A stretch of DNA of 64,000 nt from Nocardioides dokdonensis FR1436 (lineage in GTDB: Bacteria; Actinomycetota; Actinomycetes; Propionibacteriales; Nocardioidaceae), in the NCBI RefSeq assembly GCF_001653335.1, contig NZ_CP015079.1, positions 2,604,001 through 2,668,000 of the forward strand, read 5' to 3'. Made by a program: the position numbers and the translations under genes. Below are positions 35,537-44,585 of this stretch, one piece after another. The notes under the pieces are model-generated. The model was not told where the DNA came from, did no database searches, and saw only the letters and a program-made list of their open reading frames with translations. Numbering within the stretch: the stretch's first letter is position 1; each line of letters opens with the position of its first letter.

Positions 35537-37338
35537 TGGCTCTGGGGAAAGGGGGGAGTCGCCACGAGCGTGGCGCGGTCGCACCGTTCCTAGCTGTGAC
35601 GATGACGTTGCTCATTGTCATGGCAGCTTTCGCCGTCGACCTGGGTATGCAGCGAGTCGCCCGGCGCGACATGCAGGCACTTGCGGACGTCATCGCTCTC
35701 GACATGGTTCGGCATCTCGACGGGCGCAGCCACGCCGTGATCAAAGCTGCCAACGAATGGAGGTCGGGGCTTGCGGAGTCGCTTTCTCACAACCTTCAGG
35801 ACAATTCGAGCCCCGGCATCAGTGTCCAGCAGAAGCAGGAGACGCTGACAGCCACCGTCGCGGGTTCCCCGCTGACAGTCACGGTCGAGATGGGCCAGGT
35901 AAACCTGCTTACCGGGGAGTTTTCGCCCATTGATTACCCGGAAATTCCGAACGCCGTCCACGTCGAAGCCTCGACCAGCATCGACTTCGCCTTCGCGCCG
36001 GGCTCGGGTGGAGCCGTGCGCACCGCGAACGCCATGACGGAGGCCAACACTTGCTTCTCGGTCGGGTCCTGGGTCGCCGGGCTCAGCAAAGAACCGGAGA
36101 CCGTGGTCGCGCTGCTGAACCCGATCCTCGGTAACAGCGATTTGACGGCCGTCGGGTACCAAGGTCTCGCCGACGCGAACGTTTCGTTGCTGGACCTGAT
36201 GTCAGCCCCCACAATCAACGTCGGAAGCATCGAGGGCCTGGCGTCGGCAACCGACATCACGCTCAACGACATCCTCCTCGCGAGTGCCTTCGTCCTGCGG
36301 AACGAGGGCGATACTGCTTCAGCCGAGTTGCTCGATGACTTGGCGAGAACCTCGGTGGTCGGTGACATCGAGATCCAATTCGACCGTCTAGTCGCCCTGA
36401 CGACTGCCAGCGGAGGTGCCTTGGACGCCGAGTTGAACGTGCTTGACCTGGTGGCGGGCGCCGCAAGCATCGCCAACAAAACAAACTTCGCTGGCCTGGT
36501 GGTTGCGCTGCCCGGCGTCCCTATGAAGACGGAGACGACGATCATCGAAGGGCCGCGGCAGGCCTGTGGCGGGAGTGGTGCCAAGGCGTCGACTGGTCAG
36601 ATCGTGGTCGACGTATCTGGGGACGTCGGAACGTCAGTGCCGGCTCTCATCCCCGGAACTGGCGCCGTCACCATTGGTGGGTACCTAACGGTTCACTCCG
36701 AGGTCGGCGCGGCCACCGGAACCCTCGGAGACGTGACATGCGGGCCCGACCTGATCCCAGTGGAGGTCCAGACCGACGCTGTAACGGCGAGCCAGAGCCT
36801 GATATTGAAGATCGAGGCCAATGATCTCGGTATCGGGTCGGGGATTATTCCCGGAGTCCCCGGCCTCGTCACGCTGGACCTAGCCGCGAGTCAGAGCATC
36901 GGGGCCGCGGCACCCGTTGCCCTTGACGAGCCAGAGGACCTGGTTTGGGACATCCCTAAGACCGACACGTACAAGACCGTCAAAGAGATCTCCGGAGGCT
37001 CGCTCCTGGGGGTCCCCACGCTGTCGGCCCCGACGGGAATCAAGATCAGCGACCTTCGCTTAATGGGCGTGCCTATCAACAACGTTCCTATCCTGGGGCC
37101 TCCTCTCAAGAAGCAGCTTGAGCGGACAGTCTCGGACCTCGTCGACGTGTTACTCGGCTCCACCGGATTAGTGGGGACAGCAGTCTCTGGCCTTGCCTCT
37201 GGTGTGGTTGCTCCCGTAATTACCGCCACGAACGATCTGGTTGGCGACCTCTCCGGGGCACTCGGCCTCCAGCTCGCTGGGGCGGACGTGCGAGTCCAGC
37301 CTTATGCAAAATGCAACGCGCCGGTTCTTCGCGGGTGA
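35536..37338 (+). CDS. TadG-like membrane-anchored protein
   Basis: A 600-residue protein with the TadG-type N-terminus: ERGAVAPFLAVTMTLLIVMA, a membrane helix, then VDLGMQRVARRDMQALADVIAL. The remaining 540 residues are extracytoplasmic, rich in Gly, Val, Ser and Thr, with few cysteines. The DNA is visibly less GC-rich than its neighbours and contains three TTA leucine codons (in DLRLMG, DVLLG and STGLVG), rare in this genome type. It is co-translated with the TadE-like gene, and the pair looks acquired. Confidence 0.75.
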   Translation: MALGKGGSRHERGAVAPFLAVTMTLLIVMAAFAVDLGMQRVARRDMQALADVIALDMVRHLDGRSHAVIKAANEWRSGLAESLSHNLQDNSSPGISVQQKQETLTATVAGSPLTVTVEMGQVNLLTGEFSPIDYPEIPNAVHVEASTSIDFAFAPGSGGAVRTANAMTEANTCFSVGSWVAGLSKEPETVVALLNPILGNSDLTAVGYQGLADANVSLLDLMSAPTINVGSIEGLASATDITLNDILLASAFVLRNEGDTASAELLDDLARTSVVGDIEIQFDRLVALTTASGGALDAELNVLDLVAGAASIANKTNFAGLVVALPGVPMKTETTIIEGPRQACGGSGAKASTGQIVVDVSGDVGTSVPALIPGTGAVTIGGYLTVHSEVGAATGTLGDVTCGPDLIPVEVQTDAVTASQSLILKIEANDLGIGSGIIPGVPGLVTLDLAASQSIGAAAPVALDEPEDLVWDIPKTDTYKTVKEISGGSLLGVPTLSAPTGIKISDLRLMGVPINNVPILGPPLKKQLERTVSDLVDVLLGSTGLVGTAVSGLASGVVAPVITATNDLVGDLSGALGLQLAGADVRVQPYAKCNAPVLRG

Positions 37339-37499
37339 GAACCGACTGACGTCAGAAGTGGGCTGCCTTCATGCCCGGGACCGGACTGCTTTGCCCGGAA
37401 CCTCCCACACTCATGGTTGGAAAGCCGGTGGTGCACAGGTTCGCCCCTTCGCCTTCTTGAGACTGTCCGGTCGGCAACTCTCTGACCAGGAGGTCGGAG

Positions 37500-37868
37500 A
37501 TGACGGCGACAGCAGCGAGCAGGCAGGCCCTGGGGGCCTATGGCGAGAAGGTGGCGGCACGCCACCTCGTGGCGCAGGGGATGACCCTGCTGGAGCGCAA
37601 CTGGCGGTGCCCGGTGGGCGAGGTCGACCTCGTGCTGCGCGAGGGCGACGTGCTGGTGGTGTGCGAGGTGAAGACCCGGGCCGGTGAGCAGGGTGGCACG
37701 CCGCACGAGGCGGTGACCCCGGCGAAGCTCGCCCGGCTGCAGCGGCTGGGGGAGGAGTGGCAGGTCGCCCACGAGGTGCGTCTGCCCGAGATGCGCGTCG
37801 ACCTGGTGGCGGTCCGGCTCGCGGCCCGCGGCGCTGCTGAGGTCGAGCACGTGCGGGGGCTGGTCTGA
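37500..37868 (+). CDS. yraN: UPF0102 (YraN) family endonuclease-fold protein
   Basis: A 122-residue protein with a restriction-endonuclease-like core, GEVDLVLREGDVLVVCEVKTR, preceded by LGAYGEKVAARHL. The function is unresolved; it regularly precedes comM and dprA. ATG 37500 has AGGAGG upstream. The stop overlaps comM as TGATG. Confidence 0.92.
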   Translation: MTATAASRQALGAYGEKVAARHLVAQGMTLLERNWRCPVGEVDLVLREGDVLVVCEVKTRAGEQGGTPHEAVTPAKLARLQRLGEEWQVAHEVRLPEMRVDLVAVRLAARGAAEVEHVRGLV

Positions 37869-39466
37869 TGCCGTTCGCGACCGCCCGCACTGTCTCCCTG
37901 CACGGCGCCGTCGGACACCTGATCCACGTCCAGGCCGACGTCTCGCCGGGTCAGGTCGGCACCACGCTCGTGGGACGGCCCGACATCGCGATCAACGAGG
38001 CCCGTGACCGGGTCCGGATGGCGATCATCAACTCGGGGCTCGGCTGGCCGGCCACCAAGCGGATCACGATCCTGTTGTCCCCGGCCGACCTGCGCAAGCG
38101 GGGCACCCACTTCGACCTGGCCATGGCCCTGGCCGTCCTGGCGGCCGACGACGCCCTCACCGAGACCGCCCTCGACGGCTGCTTGTTCATCGGTGAGCTC
38201 ACCCTCGACGGCGGGTTGCGCTCGGTCACGGGGGTGCTGCCGATGGTGCTCGCGGCCCGTGAGTCCGGCATCCGCACCGTCTTCGTGCCCGAACCGCAGG
38301 CGGCCGAGGCCGCGATGGTGCCCGGCACGACGGTCTTCGGGATGCGCTCACTGCGCCAGGTGGTCGCCCAGCTCAGCGGCGCCGAGGTCCCCGACGCCGT
38401 CCCCGTCGCCGCCTCGTCCGGCGCCAGCCTGCTGACCTGGCGCGGGTCCCATCGGCACGACGAGGTCGACATGTCCGACCTCATCGGCATGGCCGACGCG
38501 CGGTACGCCGCCGAGGTCGCCGCCGCGGGCGGGCACCACCTGCTGCTGGAGGGGCCGAAGGGGTCGGGCAAGACCACGCTCGCCGAGCGGATCCCGACGA
38601 TCCTCCCGGACCTGGGCCCGGAGGAGTCCCTCGAGCTGACCGCCATCCATTCGCTGGCCGGCGTCCTCGACCCTGCGCGGGGCATGCTCACGCGGCCGCC
38701 GTACGCCGCGCCGCACCACGACGCGAGCAAGGCCAGCATCGTCGGTGGTGGCAGCGGACAGGTCCGGCCCGGTGAGCTGAGCAGGACGCACTGCGGCGTG
38801 CTCCTGATGGATGAGTTCCCGCTTTTCCGCGCCGACGTGATCGAGGCGCTGCGCGAGCCCCTGGAGAACGGTGAGATCACCGTGGCCCGCGCCGAGGAGC
38901 TGGTGACGCTTCCGGCGCGGGGAATGGTGGTGCTCGCCGCCAACCCCTGCCCCTGCGGCGACTTCCGCGCGGCTGCCGGCGCGAACCGCTGCAGCTGCCG
39001 GGAGACCGTGCGGCGCGACTACCGTCGCAAGGTCACCGGCCCGGTCACCGACCGCATCGACATCACCCGCCAGGTCGACCCGCTGCGCCCCCACGAACGG
39101 CAGGATCCCCTTGCCGTCCGGGAGACCTCCGAGGTCGTGCGGGCCCGGGTGACCCGGGCCCGGCGTCGACAGGCAGGTCGGTACGCCGGCTGCACCTGGC
39201 GGCTGAACTCGCAGGTGCCCGGCGCCGCCCTGCGCGAGCGCTGGCCCCTGGGCGAGGACGGGCAGGCCCTGCTGGACGACGGGCTCTACCAGGGCGAGGT
39301 CAGCAGCCGCGGCGCCGTACGCGTGCACCGCCTGGCCTGGACCGTGCTCGACCTGTCGGCCGAGACCGACGACGACCGCCGACCCGGCGCCGCCGAGGTC
39401 GACACGGCGCTGCGGTTGCGCTCGGGCTCCCCGCTCCTGCTCAGCGCTCTCGAGCGAGGTGCCTGA
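37868..39466 (+). CDS. comM: ComM/YifB family Mg-chelatase-like AAA+ ATPase
   Basis: A 532-residue AAA+ protein; ComM drives branch migration during natural transformation in Gram-negatives. An N-terminal Lon-like domain (GLVGRPDIAINEAR-type segment, FIGELTLDGGLR) precedes the ATPase core: LEGPKGSGKTTLAERI (Walker A), GVLLMDEFPLF (Walker B) and LAANPCPCGD. A cysteine cluster (PCPCGD, CSCRE) is typical. It overlaps yraN and dprA at both ends. Confidence 0.93.
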   Translation: MPFATARTVSLHGAVGHLIHVQADVSPGQVGTTLVGRPDIAINEARDRVRMAIINSGLGWPATKRITILLSPADLRKRGTHFDLAMALAVLAADDALTETALDGCLFIGELTLDGGLRSVTGVLPMVLAARESGIRTVFVPEPQAAEAAMVPGTTVFGMRSLRQVVAQLSGAEVPDAVPVAASSGASLLTWRGSHRHDEVDMSDLIGMADARYAAEVAAAGGHHLLLEGPKGSGKTTLAERIPTILPDLGPEESLELTAIHSLAGVLDPARGMLTRPPYAAPHHDASKASIVGGGSGQVRPGELSRTHCGVLLMDEFPLFRADVIEALREPLENGEITVARAEELVTLPARGMVVLAANPCPCGDFRAAAGANRCSCRETVRRDYRRKVTGPVTDRIDITRQVDPLRPHERQDPLAVRETSEVVRARVTRARRRQAGRYAGCTWRLNSQVPGAALRERWPLGEDGQALLDDGLYQGEVSSRGAVRVHRLAWTVLDLSAETDDDRRPGAAEVDTALRLRSGSPLLLSALERGA

Positions 39467-40602
39467 TGCGGGTCTGGCAGGACGACCGCCTCGCCCGCGT
39501 CGCGCTCTCGCGCATCGTCGAGCCCGGCCACCCCGGCTTCCTCGCGAGCGTGAGCAGCATCGGGGCCGTCGAGACGCTGCAGCAGCTCGCGGACAGCCAC
39601 CCCGACCTCGCCGAGCTGCAGGGCGAGACCCAGGCCCGCAGCGACGGGCTCGAGCCCGAGCGGGTCCTGGCCACGGCGGCCCGGCAGGGCATCCGCTTCG
39701 TGATCCCCACCGACGACGAGTGGCCGACCCAGCTCGCCGACCTCGAGCACCCCCGGGTCCAGGGCCGCGGGGGAGTGCCGGTCGGGCTGTGGGTCCGCGG
39801 ACCGCAGCGCCTCGACACCCTCGCCGGGTCGGTCGCCGTGGTCGGGGCCCGGACCGCCACCGGGTACGGCGGATCGGTCGCCGCCGAGATCGCCGCGACC
39901 GTCGCCCGCGAGGGGCATCCGATCATCTCGGGCGCGGCGTTCGGCATCGACCAGGCCGCCCACCGCGGCGCCCTCGGCAGCGACGCCTCCACCGTCGCGG
40001 TGCTGGCCTGCGGCGCCGACCGGATCTACCCCTCGGCCCACCGGGACCTGATCGAGCACCTCGCCGCCCGGCACGCCGTCATCTCCGAGGCGCCGCCCGG
40101 CTGGTCGCCGATGCGGGTGCGCTTCCTGAGCCGCAACCGCCTCATCGCAGCCCTGAGCCGTGGCACGGTGGTCGTCGAGGCGGCGCTGCGCAGCGGCGCG
40201 CTCAACACCGCCAACTGGGCCCAGCAGCTCAACCGCACCGTGATGGGGGTGCCCGGCCCGGTCGGCTCCGCCCAGTCGCAGGGGGTGCACCAGCTGATCC
40301 GCGCCGGTGCGGCCCACCTGGTGACCTCCGGGCCCGAGGTGCTGGAGATGGTGGCCGAGGCGGGCCAGCACCTGCTCGAGATCCCGCGCGGACCCGAGAC
40401 GCTGCGCGACCAGCTGAGCCTCGTCGACCGGCAGGTGCTCGACGCCGTGCCCGTCTCCCGTGGGGTCGCCAGCGACTCGATCGCGCGCACCGCGGGAGTG
40501 GGGCCCACTGCGGTGCTCGCGGTGCTGGAGCGCTTGCAGGAGGTCGGTCTAGTGCGTCAGGAGGGCAGCGGCTGGCGGCTCGCCGGGCTCGCTCTGCCCT
40601 GA
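39466..40602 (+). CDS. dprA: DNA-processing protein DprA
   Basis: Loads RecA on incoming single strands during transformation. The 378-residue protein has the Rossmann-like DprA core: VAVVGARTATGYGG, IISGAAFGIDQAAHRGAL, VLACGADRIYP, FLSRNRLIAALS and VVEAALRSGALNTA. A C-terminal winged-helix domain is at about 310-378. ATG 39466 overlaps the comM stop. Confidence 0.94.
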   Translation: MRVWQDDRLARVALSRIVEPGHPGFLASVSSIGAVETLQQLADSHPDLAELQGETQARSDGLEPERVLATAARQGIRFVIPTDDEWPTQLADLEHPRVQGRGGVPVGLWVRGPQRLDTLAGSVAVVGARTATGYGGSVAAEIAATVAREGHPIISGAAFGIDQAAHRGALGSDASTVAVLACGADRIYPSAHRDLIEHLAARHAVISEAPPGWSPMRVRFLSRNRLIAALSRGTVVVEAALRSGALNTANWAQQLNRTVMGVPGPVGSAQSQGVHQLIRAGAAHLVTSGPEVLEMVAEAGQHLLEIPRGPETLRDQLSLVDRQVLDAVPVSRGVASDSIARTAGVGPTAVLAVLERLQEVGLVRQEGSGWRLAGLALP

Positions 40603-40618
40603 GCAGCGAGCGGCTTCC

Positions 40619-40624
40619 TAGACT
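40619..40624 (+). promoter_or_regulatory. Candidate -10 box for leaderless xerC
   Basis: TAGACT lies 6 bases before ATG 40631. No ribosome site precedes the ATG. Confidence 0.4.
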
Positions 40625-40630
40625 CCGGGC

Positions 40631-41566
40631 ATGACCGACGCCGACGTGGAGCTGCTGCCCGAGGCGTTCGTCCGGCTCCTGGGCGACTACGAGCAGCACC
40701 TCGCCGTCGAGCGGGACCTCACCCCGCACTCGGTGCGGGCCTACACGACCGACATCGCCGGTCTGCTGGAGCACGCGCGCCGGCTCGGGATCGACGACGT
40801 CACCCGTCTCGACCTGCGCACCCTGCGCAGCTGGCTGGCCCAGCAGCAGAGCCTGGGCCGCTCGCGCACGACCATCGCGCGTCGCGCCAGCGCCGCGCGG
40901 GTCTTCACCGCGTGGCTGGTCCGCACCGGGCGGGCGGAGCAGGACGCGGGCGCCAGCCTCGCCAGCCCCAAGGCCCACCGGCCCCTGCCGCCGGTGCTGC
41001 GCCGCGACGAGGCCGACGAGCTGATCCGCGCCGCCACCGAGATCGCCGACGACGGCGGGCCCGTCGGGCTGCGCGACGTCGCGATGCTCGAGCTGCTCTA
41101 CGCCACCGGCATCCGCGTCGGTGAGCTGGTCGGCCTCGACGTCGACGACGTCGACCGGGAGCGCAACGTCGTACGGGTCCTCGGCAAGGGGCGCAAGGAG
41201 CGGATGGTGCCCTTCGGGCGACCCGCCGCCCGGGCTCTCGACTTCTGGACCAAGCAGGGGCGACCCCACCTGGTCGTCGAGGGCTCCGGCCCGGCGCTCT
41301 TCCTCGGCGTCCGGGGCAAGCGTATCGACCAGCGAGCCGTGCGCACCCTGGTGCACCGCTCCGTCGGTGACGTGCCCGGTGCCCCCGACATGGGGCCGCA
41401 CGGCCTACGGCACACGGCTGCCACCCACCTGCTCGAGGGCGGCGCCGACCTGCGCTCCGTGCAGGAGCTGTTGGGCCACGCCTCGCTGGCCACCACCCAG
41501 ATCTACACCCATGTCACCACCGACCGGCTCCGCGCCGCCTACCGGCAGGCACACCCCCGAGCCTGA
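40631..41566 (+). CDS. xerC: Tyrosine recombinase XerC
   Basis: Resolves chromosome dimers at dif with XerD. The 311-residue protein has the SAM-like core-binding domain (about 10-105) and the catalytic domain with Arg162 (ATGIRVGEL), Lys186 (GKGRKER), His257 and Arg260 ([10 protein letters not shown]), His283 (LGHAS) and Tyr292 (TTQIYTHV). Assignment as XerC rather than XerD follows from the dprA neighbourhood. The 3' end overlaps a convergent peptidase frame. Confidence 0.93.
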   Translation: MTDADVELLPEAFVRLLGDYEQHLAVERDLTPHSVRAYTTDIAGLLEHARRLGIDDVTRLDLRTLRSWLAQQQSLGRSRTTIARRASAARVFTAWLVRTGRAEQDAGASLASPKAHRPLPPVLRRDEADELIRAATEIADDGGPVGLRDVAMLELLYATGIRVGELVGLDVDDVDRERNVVRVLGKGRKERMVPFGRPAARALDFWTKQGRPHLVVEGSGPALFLGVRGKRIDQRAVRTLVHRSVGDVPGAPDMGPHGLRHTAATHLLEGGADLRSVQELLGHASLATTQIYTHVTTDRLRAAYRQAHPRA

Positions 41567-42139
41567 CCGGAGCCGGTCCCCGGGGTCAGTTCGCGCCGGC
41601 TCGGCGAGACATGTGGGCCGGGTCGCGGTGGTCGGGGCGCCCTCGAGGGGGAGGAGACGGACGGGGCCCTGCCCGACCAGGCGCAGCGGGTCGAGGTAGG
41701 TGTCGCCGTAGGTCCCACCCCCCTCGATCCAGCCCCAGTGCAGGCAGGTGCGGGGGACGCAGTGCGACGGTGCCACCTCGAGGCGGCCCAGCACGTCGCC
41801 GGCGACCACCGCGTCGCCGAGGCTCGCGCTCGCCGCCACCGGTTCGTACGTCGTCCGCGTCGCACCGTGGGAGACCACGACGACCCCGCGCCCCGCGATC
41901 CGGCCCGCGAAGGAGACCTCGCCGTCCAGCGCCGCCCGGACCGGCTGGCCCGCGCGACCCAGGAGGTCGACCCCGCGGTGCCCCGGCCCGTAGGGCGAGG
42001 ACGGTGGGCGGAACGCCTCGACCACCTCGGGCTCGGGCCGCAGCGGCCAGGTCCCGACCGGGTCCGGTCCGGGATCGAGCGACGGCCACCAGGACAGGGT
42101 CAGGGCGGCGAGCAGCGTGGCGGTGGGGGAGAGCAGCAT
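41405..42139 (-). CDS. M23 family metallopeptidase, secreted
   Basis: Peptidoglycan endopeptidase-like protein, 244 residues from ATG 42139. A hydrophobic start ([20 protein letters not shown]) is followed by the LytM domain: [21 protein letters not shown] with two zinc ligands, and [10 protein letters not shown], where the usual HxH has Cys at the first position, as in several actinobacterial relatives. The domain ends near [16 protein letters not shown] (41642); the frame then runs about 80 residues further, the last 162 bases antisense to xerC. That tail looks unlike the family, so a one-base indel near 41640 is possible (another frame stops at 41586). Confidence 0.8.
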   Translation of the reverse strand: MLLSPTATLLAALTLSWWPSLDPGPDPVGTWPLRPEPEVVEAFRPPSSPYGPGHRGVDLLGRAGQPVRAALDGEVSFAGRIAGRGVVVVSHGATRTTYEPVAASASLGDAVVAGDVLGRLEVAPSHCVPRTCLHWGWIEGGGTYGDTYLDPLRLVGQGPVRLLPLEGAPTTATRPTCLAEPARTDPGDRLRSGSGVCLPVGGAEPVGGDMGVDLGGGQRGVAQQLLHGAQVGAALEQVGGSRVP

Positions 42140-42557
42140 CGGTCCAGCCTCGGGCGGAACGGGCCGCGTCGTGCAGGCCGAACGTCGCTCTGGGGACGGG
42201 CGGCGCGTGAGGGGTCGGTGTGCGCGCCCGGCGGCCCTGCGACGGATTGGCGGGCACCGGCAGGACTGGCGTACGCTGGCGGACGCAATCCTCATGGATT
42301 GACTTCGCACGTCCGCAGACCGCGACACCCCTCCGCAAGGAGGAGTGGCCACCCGTGGGCGACGATCCTCGGTCCCGGACCGACAGGCGTGAGCCTGGAG
42401 ATCCGGGTGGGATCGCGCGCAGACGTCAGGGCGACCGGCACCCGCTGGTCGCAGTGAACTGAAAACCCCAACCGGAGCGTGACCCCGGCGCGTCCTGGCC
42501 ACCAGGCCTGAAGGACGCCACCGACGGGAGTCGCCTCCACCACAGGAGAACACCACC
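42140..42557 (+). other. Promoter and long leader of rpsB (418 bases without a gene)
   Basis: The stretch holds the divergent upstream region of the M23 gene and the rpsB promoter at 42245-42277, leaving a leader of about 270 bases. The leader ends with a CAGGAG ribosome site. No convincing ORF is seen. I could not identify a known ribosomal-protein or riboswitch structure in it, though its length suggests autoregulation. Confidence 0.5.
42245..42277 (+). promoter_or_regulatory. rpsB promoter (GATTGG-N21-TACGCT)
   Basis: GATTGG at 42245-42250 and TACGCT at 42272-42277 are exactly 21 bases apart. CGGACGC occurs just downstream at 42280, as in rpsP and rplS. Read conventionally, it is a TTGGCG -35 with a 19-base spacer. 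Confidence 0.6.
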
Positions 42558-43544
42558 ATGGCAGTTGTGACCATGCGCCAGCTCCTCGAGAGCGGCGTCC
42601 ACTTCGGGCACCAGACCCGTCGTTGGAACCCCAAGATGAAGCGCTTCATCATGACCGAGCGCAACGGCATCTACATCATCGACCTGCAGCAGTCGCTGAG
42701 CTACATCGACCGCTCGTACGCCTTCATCAAGGAGACCGTCGCCAAGGGCGGCACCGTGATGTTCGTCGGCACCAAGAAGCAGGCGCAGGAGGCGATCGCC
42801 GAGCAGGCGACGCGCGTGGGCATGCCCTACGTCAACCAGCGCTGGCTCGGTGGCATGCTCACCAACTTCCAGACCGTGCACCAGCGGATCAACCGCCTCA
42901 AGGAGCTCGACGAGATCGACTTCGACGCGGTGGCCGGCTCGGGCCGCACGAAGAAGGAGCTCCTGCAGATGAAGCGGGAGCGCGACAAGCTCGACAAGAC
43001 CCTGGGCGGCATCCGCGAGATGGGCCGCGTGCCCTCCGCCGTGTGGATCGTCGACACCAAGAAGGAGCACCTCGCTGTCGAGGAGGCCCGCAAGCTGCGG
43101 ATCCCCATCATCGGCATCCTGGACACCAACTGCGACCCGGACGAGGTCGACTTCCCGATCCCGGGCAACGACGACGCCATCCGCGCCGTCGGGCTGCTGA
43201 CCCGCGTCATCGCGGACGCCGTCGCCGAGGGCCTCATCGCCCGCTCGGGCGGCAAGTCCGAGTCGGCCTCCGGCACCACCGACGAGCCGCTGGCCGAGTG
43301 GGAGCGCGAGCTGCTGGCCGGCGAGGCCGACAAGGCCGCCGAGAAGGCCACCTCCGCCGACGACGCCGCCGCCTCCGAGGCCACCGGCGCGTCGACCGAG
43401 GCCGCCGCCTCCGACGAGGCCGCTGCTGAGACGACCGAGGCGACCGAGGCCCCTGCGGCCGAGGAGACCACCGAGGCCCCCGAGGCGACCGAGGCCCCCG
43501 CGGCCACGGACGCCCCCGAGGTCAAGGACGAGGCCAAGGCCTGA
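42558..43544 (+). CDS. rpsB: 30S ribosomal protein uS2 with long acidic tail
   Basis: Residues 1-230 are normal S2: [61 protein letters not shown] and [13 protein letters not shown]. From about residue 233 a 95-residue Ala/Glu/Thr tail follows, with repeated TEAPEA-type units. Total 328 residues versus about 240-260 in most bacteria. ATG 42558 has CAGGAG upstream. rpsB-tsf is the conserved pair, here split by a perfect hairpin. Confidence 0.96.
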   Translation: MAVVTMRQLLESGVHFGHQTRRWNPKMKRFIMTERNGIYIIDLQQSLSYIDRSYAFIKETVAKGGTVMFVGTKKQAQEAIAEQATRVGMPYVNQRWLGGMLTNFQTVHQRINRLKELDEIDFDAVAGSGRTKKELLQMKRERDKLDKTLGGIREMGRVPSAVWIVDTKKEHLAVEEARKLRIPIIGILDTNCDPDEVDFPIPGNDDAIRAVGLLTRVIADAVAEGLIARSGGKSESASGTTDEPLAEWERELLAGEADKAAEKATSADDAAASEATGASTEAAASDEAAAETTEATEAPAAEETTEAPEATEAPAATDAPEVKDEAKA

Positions 43545-43558
43545 TCGCTCTGTGCTGA

Positions 43559-43594
43559 CCGCCGTCCGCGAACCCCCGGGTTCGCGGACGGCGG
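43559..43594 (+). terminator. 17-bp perfect hairpin between rpsB and tsf
   Basis: CCGCCGTCCGCGAACCC at 43559-43575 pairs perfectly with 43578-43594, leaving only CC between the arms. It starts 15 bases after the rpsB stop. It could partly terminate transcription so that tsf is made at a lower level, or stabilise the rpsB mRNA 3' end. Confidence 0.75.
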
Positions 43595-43652
43595 TACGCC
43601 CGGGGCTCTCCCTGCTACTCCCACCACTTTCTCTTCGAGGGACGGAACGTCA

Positions 43653-44465
43653 ATGACGAACATCTCCGCGGCCGACGTCAAGAAGCTCCGCGAGCAGACC
43701 GGCGCCGGCATGATGGACTGCAAGAAGGCGCTGACCGAGGCCGAGGGCGACCTGGACAAGGCCGTCGAGATCCTGCGGGTCAAGGGTGAGGCCAAGGCCG
43801 CCAAGCGCGGCGCCGAGCGCGAGGCCTCCTCGGGTCTCGTCGTCACCGCGGGTGGCGCGCTGGTCGAGCTCCGCTCCGAGACCGACTTCGTGGCCAAGAA
43901 CGCCGACTTCGTCGCCGCCGCCCAGAAGATCGCCGAGGCCGCCAACGAGGCGAAGGCCGCTGACGCCGACGCGCTGAAGGCCGCCCCGCTCGACGGCAAG
44001 ACCGTCGGTCAGGTCGTCGAGCAGCTCGCCATCACGATCGGCGAGAAGATCGAGCTCGGCCGCGTGGCCTACTTCGAGGGCTCCGTCGTGACCTACATGC
44101 ACAAGCGTGCCGCCGACCTGCCGCCCGCCGTGGGTGTCCTGGTCGAGTACGACGGCTCCGACGAGGCCGCCCGCGGCGCTGCGATGCAGATCGCTGCGAT
44201 GCGCCCGCAGTACCTCACGCGCGACGAGGTCCCCGCGGACGTCGTCGCCCAGGAGCGCTCCATCGCCGAGCAGAAGTCGCGCGAGGAGGGCAAGCCCGAG
44301 CAGGCGATCGCCAAGATCACCGAGGGTCGGGTCAACGGCTTCTTCAAGGAGGTCGTCCTCCTGGAGCAGCCGTCGGTGACCGAGGCCAAGAAGAGCGTCG
44401 AGGCCGTCCTCAAGGAGTCCGGCACCACGCTCAAGCGCTTCGCCCGGTTCGAGGTCGGTGCCTGA
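43653..44465 (+). CDS. tsf: Elongation factor Ts
   Basis: Nucleotide exchange factor for EF-Tu. The 270-residue protein has the N-terminal UBA-like [37 protein letters not shown], then the core with [18 protein letters not shown] 43653 is the start. It lies downstream of the rpsB hairpin and is followed by its own terminator. Confidence 0.96.
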   Translation: MTNISAADVKKLREQTGAGMMDCKKALTEAEGDLDKAVEILRVKGEAKAAKRGAEREASSGLVVTAGGALVELRSETDFVAKNADFVAAAQKIAEAANEAKAADADALKAAPLDGKTVGQVVEQLAITIGEKIELGRVAYFEGSVVTYMHKRAADLPPAVGVLVEYDGSDEAARGAAMQIAAMRPQYLTRDEVPADVVAQERSIAEQKSREEGKPEQAIAKITEGRVNGFFKEVVLLEQPSVTEAKKSVEAVLKESGTTLKRFARFEVGA

Positions 44466-44502
44466 GAGGCACTGATCCGCTAGGTTGCACCTGACGCCAA
44501 GG

Positions 44503-44549
44503 AGGCCGGTCCGCTTGATCCCCCACCAGATGGATCAACGGGCCGGCCT
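44503..44549 (+). terminator. Terminator after tsf
   Basis: AGGCCGGTCCGCTTGATCC at 44503-44521 pairs with 44532-44549, with one mismatch and one bulge, around a ten-base loop. It separates tsf from pyrH. Confidence 0.75.
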
Positions 44550-44585
44550 TCGTGCTGTGCCCACACCCCCACGAAGGGAATCTCG

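Noticed and set aside
42278..42557. Known riboswitch or ribosomal-protein leader in the rpsB 5' region
   Set aside because: I could not identify a recognisable conserved core by eye; only length suggests regulation.
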